In this document: positions 14,796 to 15,031 of the stretch, in pieces
Layout: each line of letters begins with the position of its first letter
How positions within the stretch are numbered: position 1 is the stretch's first letter
Assembly: GCA_964456625.1 (NCBI GenBank)
Contig: CAYWBO010000063.1
Location: 1 to 15,031 of the forward strand
Reading direction: 5' to 3'
DNA length: 15,031 nt
DNA from: Sulfidibacterium sp964456625
GTDB lineage: Bacteria > Bacteroidota > Bacteroidia > Bacteroidales > F082
Made by a program: the position numbers and the translations under genes
The notes under the pieces: model-generated
The model's input: the letters and a program-made list of their open reading frames with translations, nothing else
Database searches by the model: none
What the model was told of the DNA's origin: nothing

Positions 14796-15031
14796 TTATA
14801 TACCACTTCCTTCGTATCCGCTTTTAATAACGGTTAGAATAATTTTAACCTGCTCGTTGGCGTTGATAATATTCGGAACATGAGCCGGCATGATGATTCC
14901 CTGGCCTGTATGGATGATGTATGCGACATTGTCAATAATGACTTCGGCTACTCCTTCAATTACCTGAATAAACATGTCGAAAGGAGAAGTTTTTTCAATT
15001 AAAGTTTCATCTGCATCAAAAGCCATGACGC
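14796..15031 (-). CDS. Small cupin-domain protein, 5' end cut by window
   Basis: The visible C-terminal part shows a single cupin barrel: MAFDADETLIEKTSPFDMF, VIEGVAEVII, then GQGIIMPAHVPNII and a final strand KIILTVIK. The frame stays open to the window edge, and VMAFDA is normally internal in this family, so the real start is probably about 30 residues further out; the ATG at 15026 is likely not the start. In relatives the first segment reads EHTxPFD and the second PANxPH. Here His is replaced by Lys (EKTSPFD) and by Asn (HVPNII), so the usual metal site seems altered. Function is unknown; such proteins are often annotated only as cupin. Confidence 0.75.
   Translation of the reverse strand, partial: VMAFDADETLIEKTSPFDMFIQVIEGVAEVIIDNVAYIIHTGQGIIMPAHVPNIINANEQVKIILTVIKSGYEGSGI

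Noticed and set aside
13525..14800. Genomic island inserted at tRNA-Arg
   Set aside because: Islands normally use the tRNA 3' end, which faces the aminotransferase side. The sparse region lies on the 5' side, and no duplicated tRNA tail or integrase is visible.

Overview
The window looks like chromosomal DNA of a member of the Bacteroidota, probably Bacteroidales-like, from a draft or metagenome assembly, since it contains a 100-base N run. Four things point there: the lpxC-fabZ-lpxA-efp gene order, close-packed genes with little Shine-Dalgarno signal, several -7 boxes of the Bacteroidota form TAnnTTTG, and protein styles typical of the phylum. No phage, insertion sequence or CRISPR array is visible.

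Region 1 (10-2842, plus strand) holds lipid A and housekeeping genes: lpxC, fabZ, lpxA and efp, closed by a strong bidirectional terminator. LpxC and FabZ are usually one fused protein in this phylum. Here they are two reading frames overlapping by 8 bases. Region 2 (2841-7560, minus strand) is a surface polysaccharide export and assembly set. A rhomboid-type membrane protease comes first in transcription order, then a Wzx-like flippase, a Wzz-like chain-length protein and an O-antigen ligase/polymerase. No glycosyltransferase lies in this set.

Region 3 (7828-10588) has a single-domain response regulator on the plus strand. It converges on a tight four-gene minus-strand operon: hotdog thioesterase, aat (Leu/Phe-tRNA-protein transferase), guanine deaminase-like enzyme and a sirtuin. 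Region 4 (10696-13379, minus strand) is a two-gene operon, a class III aminotransferase and a secreted gamma-glutamyltransferase, joined by an ATGA overlap. The assembly gap lies inside the transferase and is almost certainly shorter in the sequence than in the real gene. Upstream sits a tRNA-Arg(ACG) with its own terminator.

Region 5 (13599-15031) is AT-rich and sparsely coding. It holds a 54-residue two-helix membrane protein, a decayed N-terminal piece of a GT4-type glycosyltransferase lacking a start codon, a perfect 12-bp inverted repeat abutting that relic, a 45-residue lysine-rich protein and the C-terminal part of a small cupin cut by the window end. The relic, the inverted repeat and the two small proteins are the least expected content. 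I found no convincing novel multi-gene system.
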